From the NCBI GenBank assembly GCA_933228895.1, contig OW121856.1, forward strand, positions 16,757,805 to 16,821,804: a stretch of 64,000 bases of DNA, given 5' to 3'. Below the pieces are notes generated by a model, which searched no databases, was not told where the DNA came from, and saw only the letters and a program-made list of their open reading frames with translations. The position numbers were made by a program, and so were the translations under genes. The DNA comes from Platycnemis pennipes. Lineage: Eukaryota; Arthropoda; Insecta; Odonata; Platycnemididae. This document shows positions 11,270 through 23,044 of the stretch, one piece after another (the first letter of the stretch is position 1; the number at the start of each line of letters is the position of its first letter).

Positions 11270-11380
11270 ATTATTCTAGAGAGTAGTAGAATACTCAAGA
11301 GTTGTTTCACAGAGTAGTAGAATATTCAAGAACTGTGAAATGTCTATTATTCTACTACGCGGGCTACTCTGTGAAACTGG
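11270..11380. repeat. Cluster of short inverted and direct repeats
   Basis: A perfect 14-base inverted pair (11304-11317 gtttcacagagtag and 11364-11377) and overlapping copies of agagtagtagaat in both orientations. It probably marks the border of the adjacent retroelement piece. Confidence 0.7.
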
Positions 11381-11697
11381 TAGCCCTCATCGTGGGCGCG
11401 CATGGTGGTGTCAAGTGCTCACTGGTTGAAAATCTCAAGTGCATCCCAGTGTGCAGGGCGCGAGCGGATGCGCTTGCAAGTGCAATGAAGAAGGCTGTCC
11501 TTCTCCGGTCTATCCGCCTGCTTCGTGCGCATGACCCTAATGCCGGGTAGCCACCTATCCACCGCGCCGGTGGCGGACGTGGCTATCCTTAGGCGCGACC
11601 CCTCTCGAGTCTCCGGCAATTATGACGGCAACGAAACGTGATGCTAGCCGGAGACTCGGAGGTGGATGTTACTTTACTGTAACAAATAATAATAATC
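11380..11697 (+). mobile_element. Possible LINE 3' end with (TAA)n tail
   Basis: A block clearly richer in G+C than its surroundings ends at aataataataat near 11685-11697. TAA-repeat tails are typical of I/R1-type LINEs. The open frames across it show no motif that I can tie to RT. A SINE or other GC-rich repeat ending in TAA is possible. Confidence 0.35.
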
Positions 11698-12356
11698 TCT
11701 TGAAATACGGAGCTCCAAAATGATTGTGCTTAGAAAATGTGTTGCGTAAATTCACTCCGGGTCATATTACCAAAACAAAATGATGTTAATATTGTAAACA
11801 AAGTTTGTAATAATTTCTACCAAATGAATGACTTGTTCCATGGGGTAAGACGTTCATATTTATTGTGATGAATTTTGTTCTATTTACAGATCATCATATA
11901 TAAGCAATATCGTGCTTAATATCTATTGATGCCAAAAATGTGATGCTTAATGAAATATGAGAAAATGGAACATTCTAAGAATTAAATGTTTTCCTTGACT
12001 TATGTGGCTACATGTCGAAGGCATTTCTTGTGAATTCAATATAGGTAGATTGCATTATTGGTTATCAGTTTCATGTTATTTCTGAATTTTTCTTCAAAAT
12101 ACGACAGAATAATGAAAGGTACTAGAGAAATTGTACGGATTTAAAGTTTATTTTGATTCACTAACACGATATAAATTCAGTATAATCTAATTTACATGTT
12201 GAGTTTATGTAGCAAATAATCTGCTCTACTCTAGGTACCATTATAACTGCTTATGAGTGCACAAATTGATGGAGTTTTTTTCTTGCTTGACATTTCGTGG
12301 CACTAAGTTTTTGCTGATGTACTTATATTGCTCTTTCTTCCTGCCACCTTCTGCAG
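11698..12356. other. End of upstream intron
   Basis: AT-rich intron sequence leading to a good polypyrimidine tract (ctctttcttcctgccacctt) and ctgcag acceptor at 12356. The stretch from about 12080 onward is the source or sister of the duplicated segment at 10640-11143. Confidence 0.6.
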
Positions 12357-12540
12357 CTGGTCATATTCCACGTGGACAAAGGGCCCTTCTACGAAGACTT
12401 CTACCAGTGCGTCACGTACGGCTTCTACACTTCGCCGTGGCAGGAGCAGCTCTACACCACCTTCAGCCTCGTCTGCATGTTCGTGCTGCCCCTCGTCATC
12501 CTCGTCTCCACCTACGTCAGCACCATCATCACCATCGCAC
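12357..12540 (+). CDS. CrzR: Corazonin-receptor-like GPCR, exon encoding ECL2-TM5
   Basis: Encodes 61 codons plus one base, starting in phase 0 after ctgcag and ending at the donor gtgagt (phase 1). The peptide begins LVIFHVDKGPFYEDFYQCVT and runs through a hydrophobic segment with PLVILVSTYVST. Cys at residue 18 is where class A receptors have the ECL2 cysteine that bonds to TM3. Pro45 and Tyr53 fit P5.50 and Y5.58 of TM5. The GPF-x-EDFYQCVT-x-GFYT pattern is what I associate with insect corazonin receptors; the receptor binds an 11-residue neuropeptide at the plasma membrane, usually with Gq coupling. TM1-TM4 are not in the window. ACP or AKH receptor are the alternatives; AKH receptors differ more at TM7. 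Confidence 0.85.
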
Positions 12541-12669
12541 GTGAGTACCAACCGCCATTGGTGACAAATTACCTTTGTGTGAGTTTAATTAAGCCCCAGT
12601 CTTTAGTATCAATGGGTTTTCTTTTAGAAATTGCTTCATTTGACCGTTAAAAATGTCTGAATGTAGGTA

Positions 12670-12790
12670 TATCTACATCTACATAATATCCTGCAAGCCA
12701 CCTCAAAGGTGTGTGGCAGGGGGTGAATTCTCACCAAATCTGCACTACATATCATGCATTTAAAAGGATTAGTATTACTATATTACGTCG
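12670..12790 (-). mobile_element. CR1/Jockey-like LINE 3'-end fragment
   Basis: Starts tctacatctaca, then ctgcaagccacc, gtgtggcagggggtgaa and ctgcactacatatcatgc. The same order of phrases is seen in at least ten other places; longer copies (34700 and 61238) carry RT-domain remnants on the minus strand, so the left edge here is the element's 3' end. Confidence 0.8.
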
Positions 12791-14042
12791 GGATGGGCGG
12801 CCATTTCTCTAGCCACCACTACAACCCAATCGCTTTCCCAAACAATTAAATCTTTCGGTTTACCTGGTGTTACCAAACTCTTCGTGGGACACACCTTGGA
12901 GTATAATGGATTCCTATGAAGTGAAGGTGCTTGGTCTCGAAATTAGTGTTCAACTAAGGGAAGTTTGGTTAAAAAAAAACTGCTACAATAGCTACGGCGT
13001 AGATTAGAAATTATTGGAAGAATAAGGGTGGGAGTCAATGTGATCTTAGTTCAAAATATTGGCTCATTCCTCTATGAAATTATAAGAAGAACTTATTTTG
13101 TTAACATGCTAAATATGACAAAAAAACCTGTGCATTGTGGTAGCTGACATTACTCATATAGAATTTCAGTGATATGTATGAAATTGTTTGGAAAACACGA
13201 AATTGGCCAAGGTTTTGAATAACAGAATTGTTTAAAGTTCTGTTTGGTTTAATTCAGTTCTCGTTTTTATTAATATCTTATGTTATTCTCATAATATCAC
13301 TTTCCTTCATTCAAAAATTAATATCTAGTGTATGAAAATATCTCAGAGGCTTCCGCATCGGATATTTCCTTCCTTTTTTGATTGTATTTAGCTTGAAATA
13401 AAATAGTGTCCTTTGAAGTTTTGACGGTTTAGAACTCTCTTTTCACAGTTGAATATAATGGACTAGTCCTGAAAATGCTTGCGTTCCCATTTGAGCCCAG
13501 TGGTTATCTGTGTGTAGCACTGGCATGCGTGAAGACCCATGTAATGAATAGAATTTGGTGTAAAAAGTTTGTTAACACATGACCAAAACAATCAGAGAAG
13601 CAGCGTAGAGCAAACAATGAAGGAATGACGATCACAAAGCGATGGATGCATCAGTTTCCAAAATTCTAACGCTTGACAGACTAGTCAACCCCAAACACTT
13701 CAGGGTAGAAAATGATTTCGGCTTTGCTTTTCAGTCCGTTTGCTATGGATAAATGCTATACATGGCAACTCAATTTAATATCTGTTGAAAACAATTTGTG
13801 AAATTTTATTTCTACACTCATTTTCTACGGAATATAGTAGGCTTTTCTGCATATTCATTTGAGGCGTCTTTGAAATTTTTTTGGAAATAAACTTTTCCGT
13901 TTTGAAAATCGCATTACAGTGTATGGAAGCAGTGACATGTTTCTTAAGGAATATGCGTATTTCGTTTATTTTTTACGGATTGTTACTTCAGGGCCTGAAA
14001 AATCATTTTAAAAGAAGCTACCTTGGAAAATGGAAGAATGGT
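12791..14042. other. No feature recognised
   Basis: AT-rich intron sequence. I see no further repeat or gene. Confidence 0.5.
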
Positions 14043-14320
14043 GATCTACATCTATATCTACACGATACCCTGCAAGCCATCGCGAGGGTATGTGGCAGGG
14101 GGTGAAGATCACCAAAACCACTACTAACATGCAAACGAGCAACTATAATGCAACTTGATTGTTAGTACCTATAGTATTTAAGGGGTTAATACATGCTATG
14201 CTGCCTATTCTGTTCTCTTATAGTACGGGGGAAAATGCCATTTTGAATCTATCGGTACGACAATCTATCTCTCTAATCTTTTTTATCTGGTCGAATCAGG
14301 CAATCATGGTGAAGCAAGCG
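14043..14320 (-). mobile_element. CR1/Jockey-like LINE 3'-end fragment
   Basis: Has ctacacgataccctgcaagcc, gtatgtggcagggggtgaag and a tail reading ttttgaatctatcggtacg. A second copy lies directly to the right in the same orientation, so the pair may be a local duplication. Confidence 0.8.
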
Positions 14321-14439
14321 CTAGTATACGCTCGATATGTGAATCTACTGTCATTTACAATGTTTGAATTGGGTTTTTTAAACATTTCTCCATCGCCTCG
14401 TTTTCATCACATGGAAGCATAATGCTGGGACATTACGTT

Positions 14440-14860
14440 TATCTACATCGACGCAATACCGTTCAAGCCAACACGAGGGTGTATGGCAGGATGTGAAGAT
14501 CACCAAACATGCAAAGTGGTATGCAAACAAGCTACTACGTGAAAACATGATAGATAGTAGGGTCACATGCAGCAGATTGTTAGTATCTACGTAGTAGGAT
14601 CATTTAATAATATATTCATCATGCGCGGACAGGCTAATTTTCACCTACATATCCCTTTCCTATGCTGACTATTGTGTTATCGTATAGTACGTGGGTAAAA
14701 TGACATTTGGAATCTATCTATCTCTCTTATTTTTCTGGACGAATCTAGTTTTGTACGCAGGGGTTTTTAAAACTATCTAACATCTATCGGTATAGATACC
14801 CATTTTGAATTTCTGCTTTGAATGAGCTTTGAGTTTGATTTAATCTTAACTCTGATTATT
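14440..14860 (-). mobile_element. CR1/Jockey-like LINE fragment, second of tandem pair
   Basis: Starts tctacatcgacgcaatacc, with gtgtatggcaggatgtgaag, and extends further toward the coding part than its neighbour (phrases near 14700-14860 match the copies at 23045 and 42385). No frame is readable. Confidence 0.75.
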
Positions 14861-17189
14861 CTAACACATTTTAACAAACCTAGCTTCTCTACTCTGCAAA
14901 TTGTCTTGCTCTCTGATGAAACTTAATTCACTCGGGTCTCATACACAAGATGCATATTCAAGGTGGGGGTAAACTAGGAGAAAGTTCTGGGACATGCGTA
15001 CACTTTCTTTTACAAATGCCACTAACAACTTGATATCCACATGAGATCATGGGGCAGATATTGTCTCATATCATTTAACTTAAGTATGACAGCATACAGA
15101 AGCACTCTAATCAATTAGTAGCCAGTTCTGTAGAATTACAGTTAATAATTTTCTATGGTGATATATTTAGCTAAGCTACAATGCTTGACTCGCACCAGAT
15201 CAGAAAAAATATGGCATAAACACCATGGATTCAGAAATAAGATTTTTATGTCATTTCTGAAGCGGAATAGGGCTGGCTCTATTAAACAAAAACACACATT
15301 TAAGAATTGAGCCTGGGTAATTTAACTTTTGTGTTTTGATGACTATTCTGTAGATTTTTTTCAGAGCTTAAAACACTTTATTGAGAGTTTATGTCGCGAT
15401 TCATGCTTTCTTGAAAAGTGAATTAATTAGGACCCTGAGAATTCCTGATAATATTAAAAAACCTGGTATTGAGATGCCTAGTATTGGGACTTTTTACAAG
15501 AATCCATTACTTTCCCATCATGCGGTGTATCTTGCGACAAATTCCTGCCTTTTTCTTGTCTATTAATTTCTTGAAATTCAAAGTATTTAATTTTTGGCTG
15601 AGAAATAAGTGTCCTTAGATTTTCATCTTGAGGATCCCTTTTTTTCTCCTTTTCCGAATTCCTTTCTTATAATGTCATTATCACATACGCTCTCGTAATA
15701 TCAATATGCCACGTAATTTTTCCCATGTAGTGCCATATTCTTCATTCCAGCCATTTATTTCGGGAAATTACTGGGAATGGAGTCTTTTGAAAGAATCAGG
15801 GAATGTGTGGGTATTAGATCGTGTTCATGTGATCAATACTATAAAGTGGAATTAAAACAACGACAAAAAGGTTTAAAAATATGTTACGCTTATTTAGAAT
15901 TATTAAAGTATTAAATAGCCAAACACTTAGGCTCCATCAAAAAGTTTACTCTAAATTGTCATTTAAATAGATTTATTGACAGTTAATATTGAATCGTGAA
16001 TTAACATTTGTGGTTCTGTTTTATTAATAATTTCAGAGAACTTTGTTTTTTCTTCGGACAATTATTTTTAACGATGCGAAGCTATACATACTGAACAGCT
16101 TGATAATTTCTAACGCCGGAGGCAATAATATCTTTGTTATAAAGGCTATGAAATAATATTTTTCAATTTTATATTTTACCTGAATTATGGTACGATCAAG
16201 CCTGGGAACATTTTAAATGATATTGCTGAGAATAAGAATTGCTGGCCTTACATAAATGCCTTGGATAAGAAATAGGGTTAATAGAGAAGAACTTAGTGCA
16301 GAACTTAGTGGTGTAGAAGTAATGGAATGAGAAAAAAATGGCTAGACAAACAGGAAAATATAGTGCAAGAGGAAGAAGATTTCAGTGATGTCCTCGATAG
16401 GGATAAGAGCATCAGAATGGATGAAAGCCGTTACAGACTTGATGCTCAATGCTTGATGGAGACGTAAAATCATAATTGGGAGATTAATAGAATCTATTTC
16501 TTATATACTTAAAGGCGTTCTGTACCTTAAAAACCGTTATAACGTCAGTGTAAAATATAAAACACGTTCACAAATGGGAATTATATTAGATATTTTCATA
16601 AAGATACATGAAAATAGGTAGATAGTGTCGTTTCAGAGACAAAAAAATCTCTATGCAAGTGACAGCACTTTAAACATGAAAATTTGCGAATAATAAATAC
16701 ATTCCTGGTGTTCAGTGCTTTAGAAATTCTGCCGGTTTGAGTTATCGTTCTGATATATTTATTTCTGTTCACACCTTACTATACTTTGTTGTCATCACAT
16801 ATTTTAAATAATATAACGCATAAAATATTAATAATAAATACTAATAATGCTTATTATTCCAAGAGAGAATTCTTACTACATAAAATATTTGGATTAGTCG
16901 GGGTGGTCGGGGTGTAACTTTACGTAGCCATGAAGGTAAGCCTGAATTATGGCTACCATAGTTTTCCAGAATGAGTTGTGCACACATATATAAAATAAAG
17001 TGTTTTGAATTTACAGTAAATTTATCTAATAATATTACAGTTGCAATAAAATATCCTTATGACTTTCTTTGGTAAACAACCAAATATTCGATGCATTCTT
17101 CAAATAAAGTTGATCTCAGTAGAGACAGAAATGTGGAGTGTGGAGTGTAAAATATGGAGTTGTTTGGTCGTTTTTGATAAACACCAATT
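14861..17189. other. No gene recognised
   Basis: About 2.3 kb of AT-rich intron. The only longer open frame (15381-15566) has no recognisable motif. Nothing else supportable. Confidence 0.5.
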
Positions 17190-17232
17190 CGTGCCAACGT
17201 TTCGCCTCTTTATTTCGGCTTCTTCAGGGATA
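17190..17232 (-). ncRNA. Hammerhead-like motif F
   Basis: Minus strand: two-base stem I CC/GG, CUGAAGA (complement of 17221-17227), an extra A, stem II GCC/GGC with loop gaaataaaga, GAAA, stem III ACGU, and U as presumed cleavage base. All core bases fit CUGANGA and GAAA. No PLE coding sequence is nearby. Confidence 0.5.
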
Positions 17233-19318
17233 TTTAGTACACAATATAAGTTTTTAAGTTTCAATTACTTTTGAACAGACTAGAGATAAATCATTACAAA
17301 TGCAGAGTTAATTGATGCCTCTTGATGTGACAGTTGTATTCTGAAATAAGTCGTTTTACAAATTAATCTTTTACTACTAGAGGCAGCGATGAACTTGCTC
17401 AAATAGGTATTTGTGGATATTATTGATCAAAGATACCCTTTTGCATTCTAACCCAAGATATTTACGTTTAAGAAATAATTATATTTATGAATTCTATAAA
17501 CGTTATTACTGATGTACGACGTGGTTGAACCTTGCCATAAATTGTTTTGCTGAAATAGGATATCCGAATAGATGACTGATACAATAGCGAACTTAATTAA
17601 TAAATTACTGGAGCTTGTCATAAAAGTACATTTCCATTGAAAAATTCACCATGAAAATAATCAAGCGCCATATTTGATTAAACAAACGTAAAATTCAGTG
17701 GCGCAAAAGCATGGACAATTTGGGTATTTAGAGTCTACGAGATGGCTGCCCCACAATACTCCGCTCTGTCAGCTCATGCAACTTATGATCTAATTTCCAA
17801 GCTCGGCTTACAAGAGTAGGTACGAAGCGCTTGGTTACCGCTGAGTTTGTGCTTTTCGTCGTAGACGACGAAGGCAAAGATCATGCCTGGCTGACTTGCT
17901 TCCGTCTCAACCACTCGGCGTCTCGGTTACTATTGGTGTTCCCCAAGCAGCTGCCGCTTCCTGTGGTCTTGGATCCGGTTGCTGAGGGCTTTGTCCATCG
18001 GGAGTGTGGTTGTCGTAGGGAAGTTTTCCTCGCTGGTCGCTGAAGTTTGGTCAGATTTGCTCTTCTCAAAATGGTCGTCATCCAGCGCACATATGGAGTA
18101 AACTCACATAGCAAGCAACTATCCCAGCAGATCCAGGAAGTCCATTGTCCGTGAAGGGCTTTGCATGAAGGAACATGAATGAGCTTTTCGGGTTTTAGAG
18201 CAGGAAGAAAAGGCGAGCCTGGATAATCACGTAACCAAATCCTTTACTGCTATCGCCAACGCCGGAAAATCGCTATCCTGAACGGAGTGACCGAGAAGTA
18301 GTATATGTTTGTAAATTAAGAAGTAGGTATATTTTTCGCTAATTAGATAAACGACATTATTTTCTTTATAGAAATATACCATGGTGACAGTTGTGTAATT
18401 TAAATTAACCTTTGAAAAATGGACTAAATCCCAGAAACTATATTTCATTCTCTCTAGTAAATTGGAATACCTATGCTCTACCATAAAACGTGAAATATAA
18501 TTGATTAAAATTTGAATATTTAGATTTGTTTACCCGATTTTCTCATTTTTTCGTACCATATGACAGATTGTGATATAAATACTGAAAGCTGATACTTTCA
18601 TATGAATTAATTTCCTTGTGCCGTATATTTTGATTGCATACAGGAATAGTTATTCTCTTAAAAATATATTACTATCTGAATATTAGTAAAAACTCCGCTT
18701 TTACGGCATATTTCAGTTCAGAGGACCCTCATAAAGTATGAAATATACTTATATGCATATCGTTAACTAACACAAATATTGAAAGAATTTTCTTATTCAT
18801 CGATGAGAGTGATATTTTTTAAAATATCAATGACACCTTTGAATATAATTAACTACATCAAAATTCTTTTCACCAATGTTTATGAATGTATGAGGCATTT
18901 AGAGAACCCCTATATATATTTAATTCTGTATTTGGCTACATATTAGCTTCATGCACGCAAGCCAACAGCGACAATGGCGAGAGAGAGAGAAGGTTATTCT
19001 AATACTAATTCTGTAATAATCAAAGGTTTGAGCTCTACTTCATGTTGGTGTCATGATTCCTTCGCATAAAAAAGGACTAATTTTTGAAATATATTTTAGA
19101 CGTAACCAACAGAGAAGGAATAACAATAGGCCTTTCGAAAACTTTCAGAATAACTACGGAAATAAGTGACTTGCGTTGGTAAAGCTACATCTCAACAATT
19201 TACGGGTGGCTGACCGCGCAACCGGATTCGGCGAAGGTAAAGTTGGAGGAGAGGAAGAAGTTGAATCGGATTCCTTTCCTCGAGATGAGGGCTCTCGGCA
19301 TATTGCGAACTTTTCCTC
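17233..19318. other. Unassigned; GC-richer block at about 17740-18290
   Basis: Most is AT-rich. Between about 17740 and 18290 composition shifts toward G+C and frames are open on both strands (17831-18043 plus, 17881-18114 minus). Minus-strand peptides such as HSVQDSDFPALAIAVKDLV look protein-like, but I do not recognise a family and the frame is broken, so a degraded coding or transposon fragment is the most I can say. Confidence 0.35.
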
Positions 19319-19356
19319 CGCTCGTCCACCCACGCATTCATGCGGGTGGACTAGCG
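19319..19356. repeat. GC-rich imperfect hairpin
   Basis: cgctcgtccaccc pairs with gggtggactagcg (one mismatch), and the inner gcat/atgc pairs too. It is embedded in a GC-richer block (19195-19440) of unknown origin that keeps a 115-codon frame open on the plus strand; I do not believe that frame is a gene. Confidence 0.6.
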
Positions 19357-19439
19357 GAGTGATTCACTGTGGATTCACAAAGCCACGCCAGGGCCGCCTA
19401 CACTCCAAACGGGAGGGTAACGGTCAAAGAACGATTTGG

Positions 19440-20300
19440 TGCGAAATAAGGGTGTTTACTCGGAACCGAAAATTTACGCTGGACACGAAAAATGAGGTTA
19501 TTTTATATATTTATTTATTTTAAATAAAAGTGTTCACATACAGCAGTGTTGCCATTTTACAGTGACGCATATAACAAGACACATAATGAGATACGTATAC
19601 ATGTAAATATCCAAAAGAGCAAGGTAAGAATATATCAACAAATAAAGTACAAAGGAAAGTAACAAAAAAGAGTAGCAAAATAATGACAGGAAGGAAGGTG
19701 CCAGTTATTTTTGAGAGAGATGAGATAGGGCTAGGTTAGTAAATGCGGTTGAAGATAATAAGAACGGATCGATGTTTTCGGGAAGTGAATTCAATAGGGA
19801 GGAGAGCCGGAAGAGGAGCGAACGTTTGGTTAGTGATAGTCTAGGAACGGAGTAAGGCATGAATACGGGTAGGTCGAGATGGAACTCTGAATTTAATGAG
19901 AGATAGTAGTTCAGGGCTGTCAGTAATGGAGTTCAAAATGTTGTAAATTAATTTTAAGTAGGTTTTAAGCCTGTTATTATGTAGAGTGCAGTTGGAAAGG
20001 GAAGAGAGAATGGCATCCGTGGGCATATTGCGGAGGAGTGGGACCCTATGCTTCAAAATAAATGAGAGAATAGAGCGAATTCACTTGAAGTTGAACTTGA
20101 AATGAGTGAATTGTTGAATTCACTTAAAAGAGAGAATTCATCTTCTGATACACTCAAAAATCAAAAATTAAAATAAGGGAAATGTGACGCCCACCGAACG
20201 ACCTGGGTTAAGGATATCTTCGTTTATCTACTTCCCCTCCTTGACTGTTTTGCGGGGAAGGGGAGGGGAGTGGAGGTGGGGGCGGAAGGTCTGCTCGCAC
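19440..20300 (-). mobile_element. MITE-A copy split by a LINE
   Basis: Bases 19440-19499 match (reverse-complemented) the right end of the MITE-A copies at 33319 and 49345 (gggtgtttactcggaaccgaaa). Bases 20148-20300 match their middle part (caaaaatcaaaaattaaaataag, cacccaccga-type phrase, the ccccttccc block and ctcgcacagatcctgtc). The 650 bases in between are a separate LINE insertion. Confidence 0.7.
19500..20147 (-). mobile_element. 5'-truncated LINE 3' end nested in MITE-A
   Basis: On the minus strand 19841-20056 reads a LINE-tail-like peptide with LKTYLKLIYNILNS, SLIKFRVPSRPTR and continues SLTKRSLLFRLSPLLNSLPENID, the pattern seen at the C-terminus of many LINE reverse transcriptases (CR1/L2/R-type). 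The left edge is an A/T-only simple repeat, as expected for a LINE 3' end. Confidence 0.65.
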
Positions 20301-21109
20301 AGATCCTGTCTCATGCTGTATATAATTCGAAACAGCTGAACAACAGCATTTTTGCTTGAATTTTTGTGGTGCTTTAAAATACATTATTGATTAAGTTATG
20401 GTGCATTATTCCAATGCAAACATCCACTCTGCTTTCGCACCTTCGCAAATTCCTTCACATTGCTTTCCTCTTTCAATACTATGTTCATTTTAGCTTTCAT
20501 GTGGCAGCTAAGGTTTCCAAATGCATTTTTCAATTTTTCTCGCTTTTCTCAATAATATGATGGTCAGAAAATATGGTGTAACTATTAATAAATTCAGAAG
20601 AAGTTTTCTTTGCTTTAACCTTACAAAAAATAAACCTTACGTATTCAATAGTGCCTTTGAAATGTATCCTCTAAAGCTTAAATATTTACAATATATATGC
20701 TCCTTATGACTTACAGCTTACCTATATTTAAATAATTCAGCAGAAATTAGATATATCTTATATAATTGCTTCAAAATAAAAACGCTGATGAAAAAATAAA
20801 AATAACGATGAAATTATGGTGGTAAAAGTTAGTTTCACTCCAGCTAATTCATTCCATTATATCTTGAAGCTTTATTCTTAAATCTAAGAATAACAGCGAC
20901 TTAAAAACGGTAAACAAATCCTAACTAGAACTCCGTGAATACATAAAAAACGATAAAAATGAAGTGTACAGTTCATAAAACCTTATTAAGAATTCAAGCT
21001 ACAGAGTTTGGAAAAAAATTGCGCGTGGATACTGTTCAATTAAGTTCAGTATTAAAAATTGAGTGACAATTAAGGTACAGTACGGTACGATAGCAGAAGT
21101 TACACAGAG
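20301..21109. other. No feature recognised
   Basis: AT-rich intron sequence. Confidence 0.5.
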
Positions 21110-21167
21110 AAGAAAATGGATTTTCAATGAAGAAAGTGAGGAATTATTTTCAATGAAGAAATTATTC

Positions 21168-21236
21168 CCTGAAACCGGGAATCGAACCCAGGATCCCCTG
21201 ATTTCCGGCTAGGCGATTTAAGCTACCGAGGCGTCA
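21168..21236 (-). mobile_element. tRNA-derived SINE head
   Basis: Minus strand: ggtagcttaaatcgcc resembles a pol III A box region and gggttcgattccc is a B box (complement of 21177-21189), closed by a T-arm. There is no full acceptor stem pairing, so it is tRNA-derived and not a working tRNA gene. Confidence 0.65.
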
Positions 21237-21407
21237 ACTTTTCATTTGAAATTTCAAGAGTCCTTAATTAAGCATCATAGTGTTTAAAATTCAACCTTGT
21301 CCTCTTGGACGGTGATGTCATGCGCATGACATTGTCTTCTTTGTGACAAGTCTAACAGTTCAAGTACATATAGCTCATATAAGCTATTAACTCCCACAAG
21401 GCAACAT

Positions 21408-21486
21408 GACGTCTCGGTAGCGTAGTTGGCTAAATCACCTGGGCGAAAATTAATGGGGTCCGGGTTTGAGTCCCGGTCAAGGCGAA
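21408..21486 (+). mobile_element. tRNA-derived SINE head
   Basis: ggtagcgtagttggctaa (21416-21433) is A-box-like and gggtttgagtccc (21462-21474) B-box-like with a perfect T-arm ccggg/cccgg. The acceptor arm does not pair. It faces away from the minus-strand head 170 bases to the left, so the two lie back to back. Confidence 0.65.
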
Positions 21487-21984
21487 TGATTTTTTTGTCT
21501 GTGAAACTTCAACCATTGTGCAATTTCAACGGGTAGCTCCGTGAAATTTCACGCGGCCAATTCGCTGGCCTTCAATTTGTACCGTAATGTGTTTGATACC
21601 GCAGTGCAAAATAGCAGGATCATAATATAACGGAGTTGCAAAACGGGAAATGAAATATTTTGCCTCTCCGTGTTTACCGCCCTTATGGAATGTGCGCGAA
21701 GTTCTCGAGTCTTCTCCATTTGCGTGGGTGCGATTGAAAATTCCCACAATCTCGGGTCTGAAGCCGAATATTTTCTCTTCTCTGCTTCGGAAAGAGCAAC
21801 AAGATGGGTCCACGGAACCAATTGGGTGTTCAGGAGCACGTCCACCATCTCAAATGCTAAGGAGAGTCAAGGGGAAGAAGAAAAGGTTGGGGGCGTTCCT
21901 CCTTATATCGCCAAAGGAAATGTATTTTCGGCAGGAAAACTAATATGCGGATTCCTCTGTGAGAGCAAAAAGGCCCATTCCAAA
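21487..21984. other. Unassigned, moderately GC-richer
   Basis: Frames are open on both strands (for example 21549-21848 minus and 21670-22002 plus), but the peptides have no family signature. It may be the body of the SINE or another repeat. Confidence 0.35.
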
Positions 21985-22916
21985 TATAGAATTCCAATGT
22001 AAAATTCCTGCTGCTTAGTGTCCCAGGTGGGTGCGTAATAACAAATAACATTCAAAGATATGAATGAATTAATCCATCTGTTTGTGCCATAGTTTGAATG
22101 TGGCAGTCTCATCAGTGCGATCGCCTGTTTGGGGCAATGGTGAAAATACGAGAATTCATTTGCCTTTGTCAGATCTTGCTCGGACAGCATATTTCTTTCA
22201 GGCATTATGTTTGTGGAAGCTAATACGTTTTCTGACAAGTTGAATACCGTTCACGGCTTTGTGTCAATACCTATTGATACTTTTTATCTGGACCTACGTT
22301 TCCATTGTTAAAATTTTGGCAACATTGCGGAAGCATAATCATGTTAGTGAGTTCATCGTTGCAATCCTTAACGTGTAACAATGGTGAAATTATCTTCGGA
22401 CAAATTCATCTATCAGAAATAAGAGGTCATAAGATAGTTCCTGAAAAGGTGCTTTAAAAATTTGCAACAAATTGCAAACAGGCGACCGTACTGCACTGTA
22501 AAAAGTACATCTGATTTTAAGGTACAAAAGCGATCTGAATTTCAGATGCAACAATTTTAAGACAGGGTATGTTGAATTTCAGCAGTAATATCTTGTCTAA
22601 AAATAAGGCAGGTGAACGACTGAAAATCAGACAATCCAGAATCCTGCTTCCTCTGCTTCCTGCTTAACTTCTCCTGTACCAACCATCCATGTTCCTGCCT
22701 CTTCCGCACCTTGCATCCGTGTTCCTGCCTTAAACCAGACAGCGCTTAAATTCAGATCGCACTGAAAATCAGATCAACTTTTTACACTGTGATGAGACTG
22801 CCACATTCAAACTATGGCACCAAAAGATGGATTCATTCATTCCTATCTTTGATTTTATTTGTTGGATTACGCACCCACCTGGGACACTCAGCAGCAGGCA
22901 TTTTACATTGGAATTC
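21985..22916. mobile_element. Element with ~125-bp inverted arms, carrying a nested MITE
   Basis: Bases 21989-22115 (gaattccaatgtaaaattcc ... ggcagtctcatcag) are present in inverted form at 22791-22916. The sequence between includes 22116-22493, unassigned, and a smaller inverted-repeat element at 22494-22790. This is a foldback or MITE-like structure of unknown superfamily. Confidence 0.75.
22494..22790. mobile_element. MITE with CACTGTAAAAAGT-type ends
   Basis: Left end cactgtaaaaagtacatctg and right end (reverse complement) agtgtaaaaagttgatctg are inverted repeats continuing into gatctgaatttcag and its partner. Internally 22650-22735 holds a ctgctt/cctgcc-rich mini-repeat. No coding sequence. 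Confidence 0.65.
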
Positions 22917-23044
22917 TCTTGATGTCTTTCAAGGGGGAGTCACAACTGATACTGTGTATAATAAAAAAGGCAAGTGGAAAACACAAGACTGCCGGAAGTA
23001 GTATTACCATCACTAAGTCTTGATATGGCTATTCTTCTGCTCTT

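Noticed and set aside
12257..12564. Other long frames overlapping the TM5 exon on both strands
   Set aside because: They are shadows of the GC-rich exon; only the frame with GPCR motifs and correct splice phases is real.
19176..19523. 115-codon plus-strand open frame
   Set aside because: It runs from an unassigned GC-rich block into the end of a MITE and a LINE tail; the composite cannot be a gene.
21408..21486. Candidate tRNA gene with A and B boxes
   Set aside because: The acceptor stem does not pair and a near-copy exists nearby; it is a SINE head.
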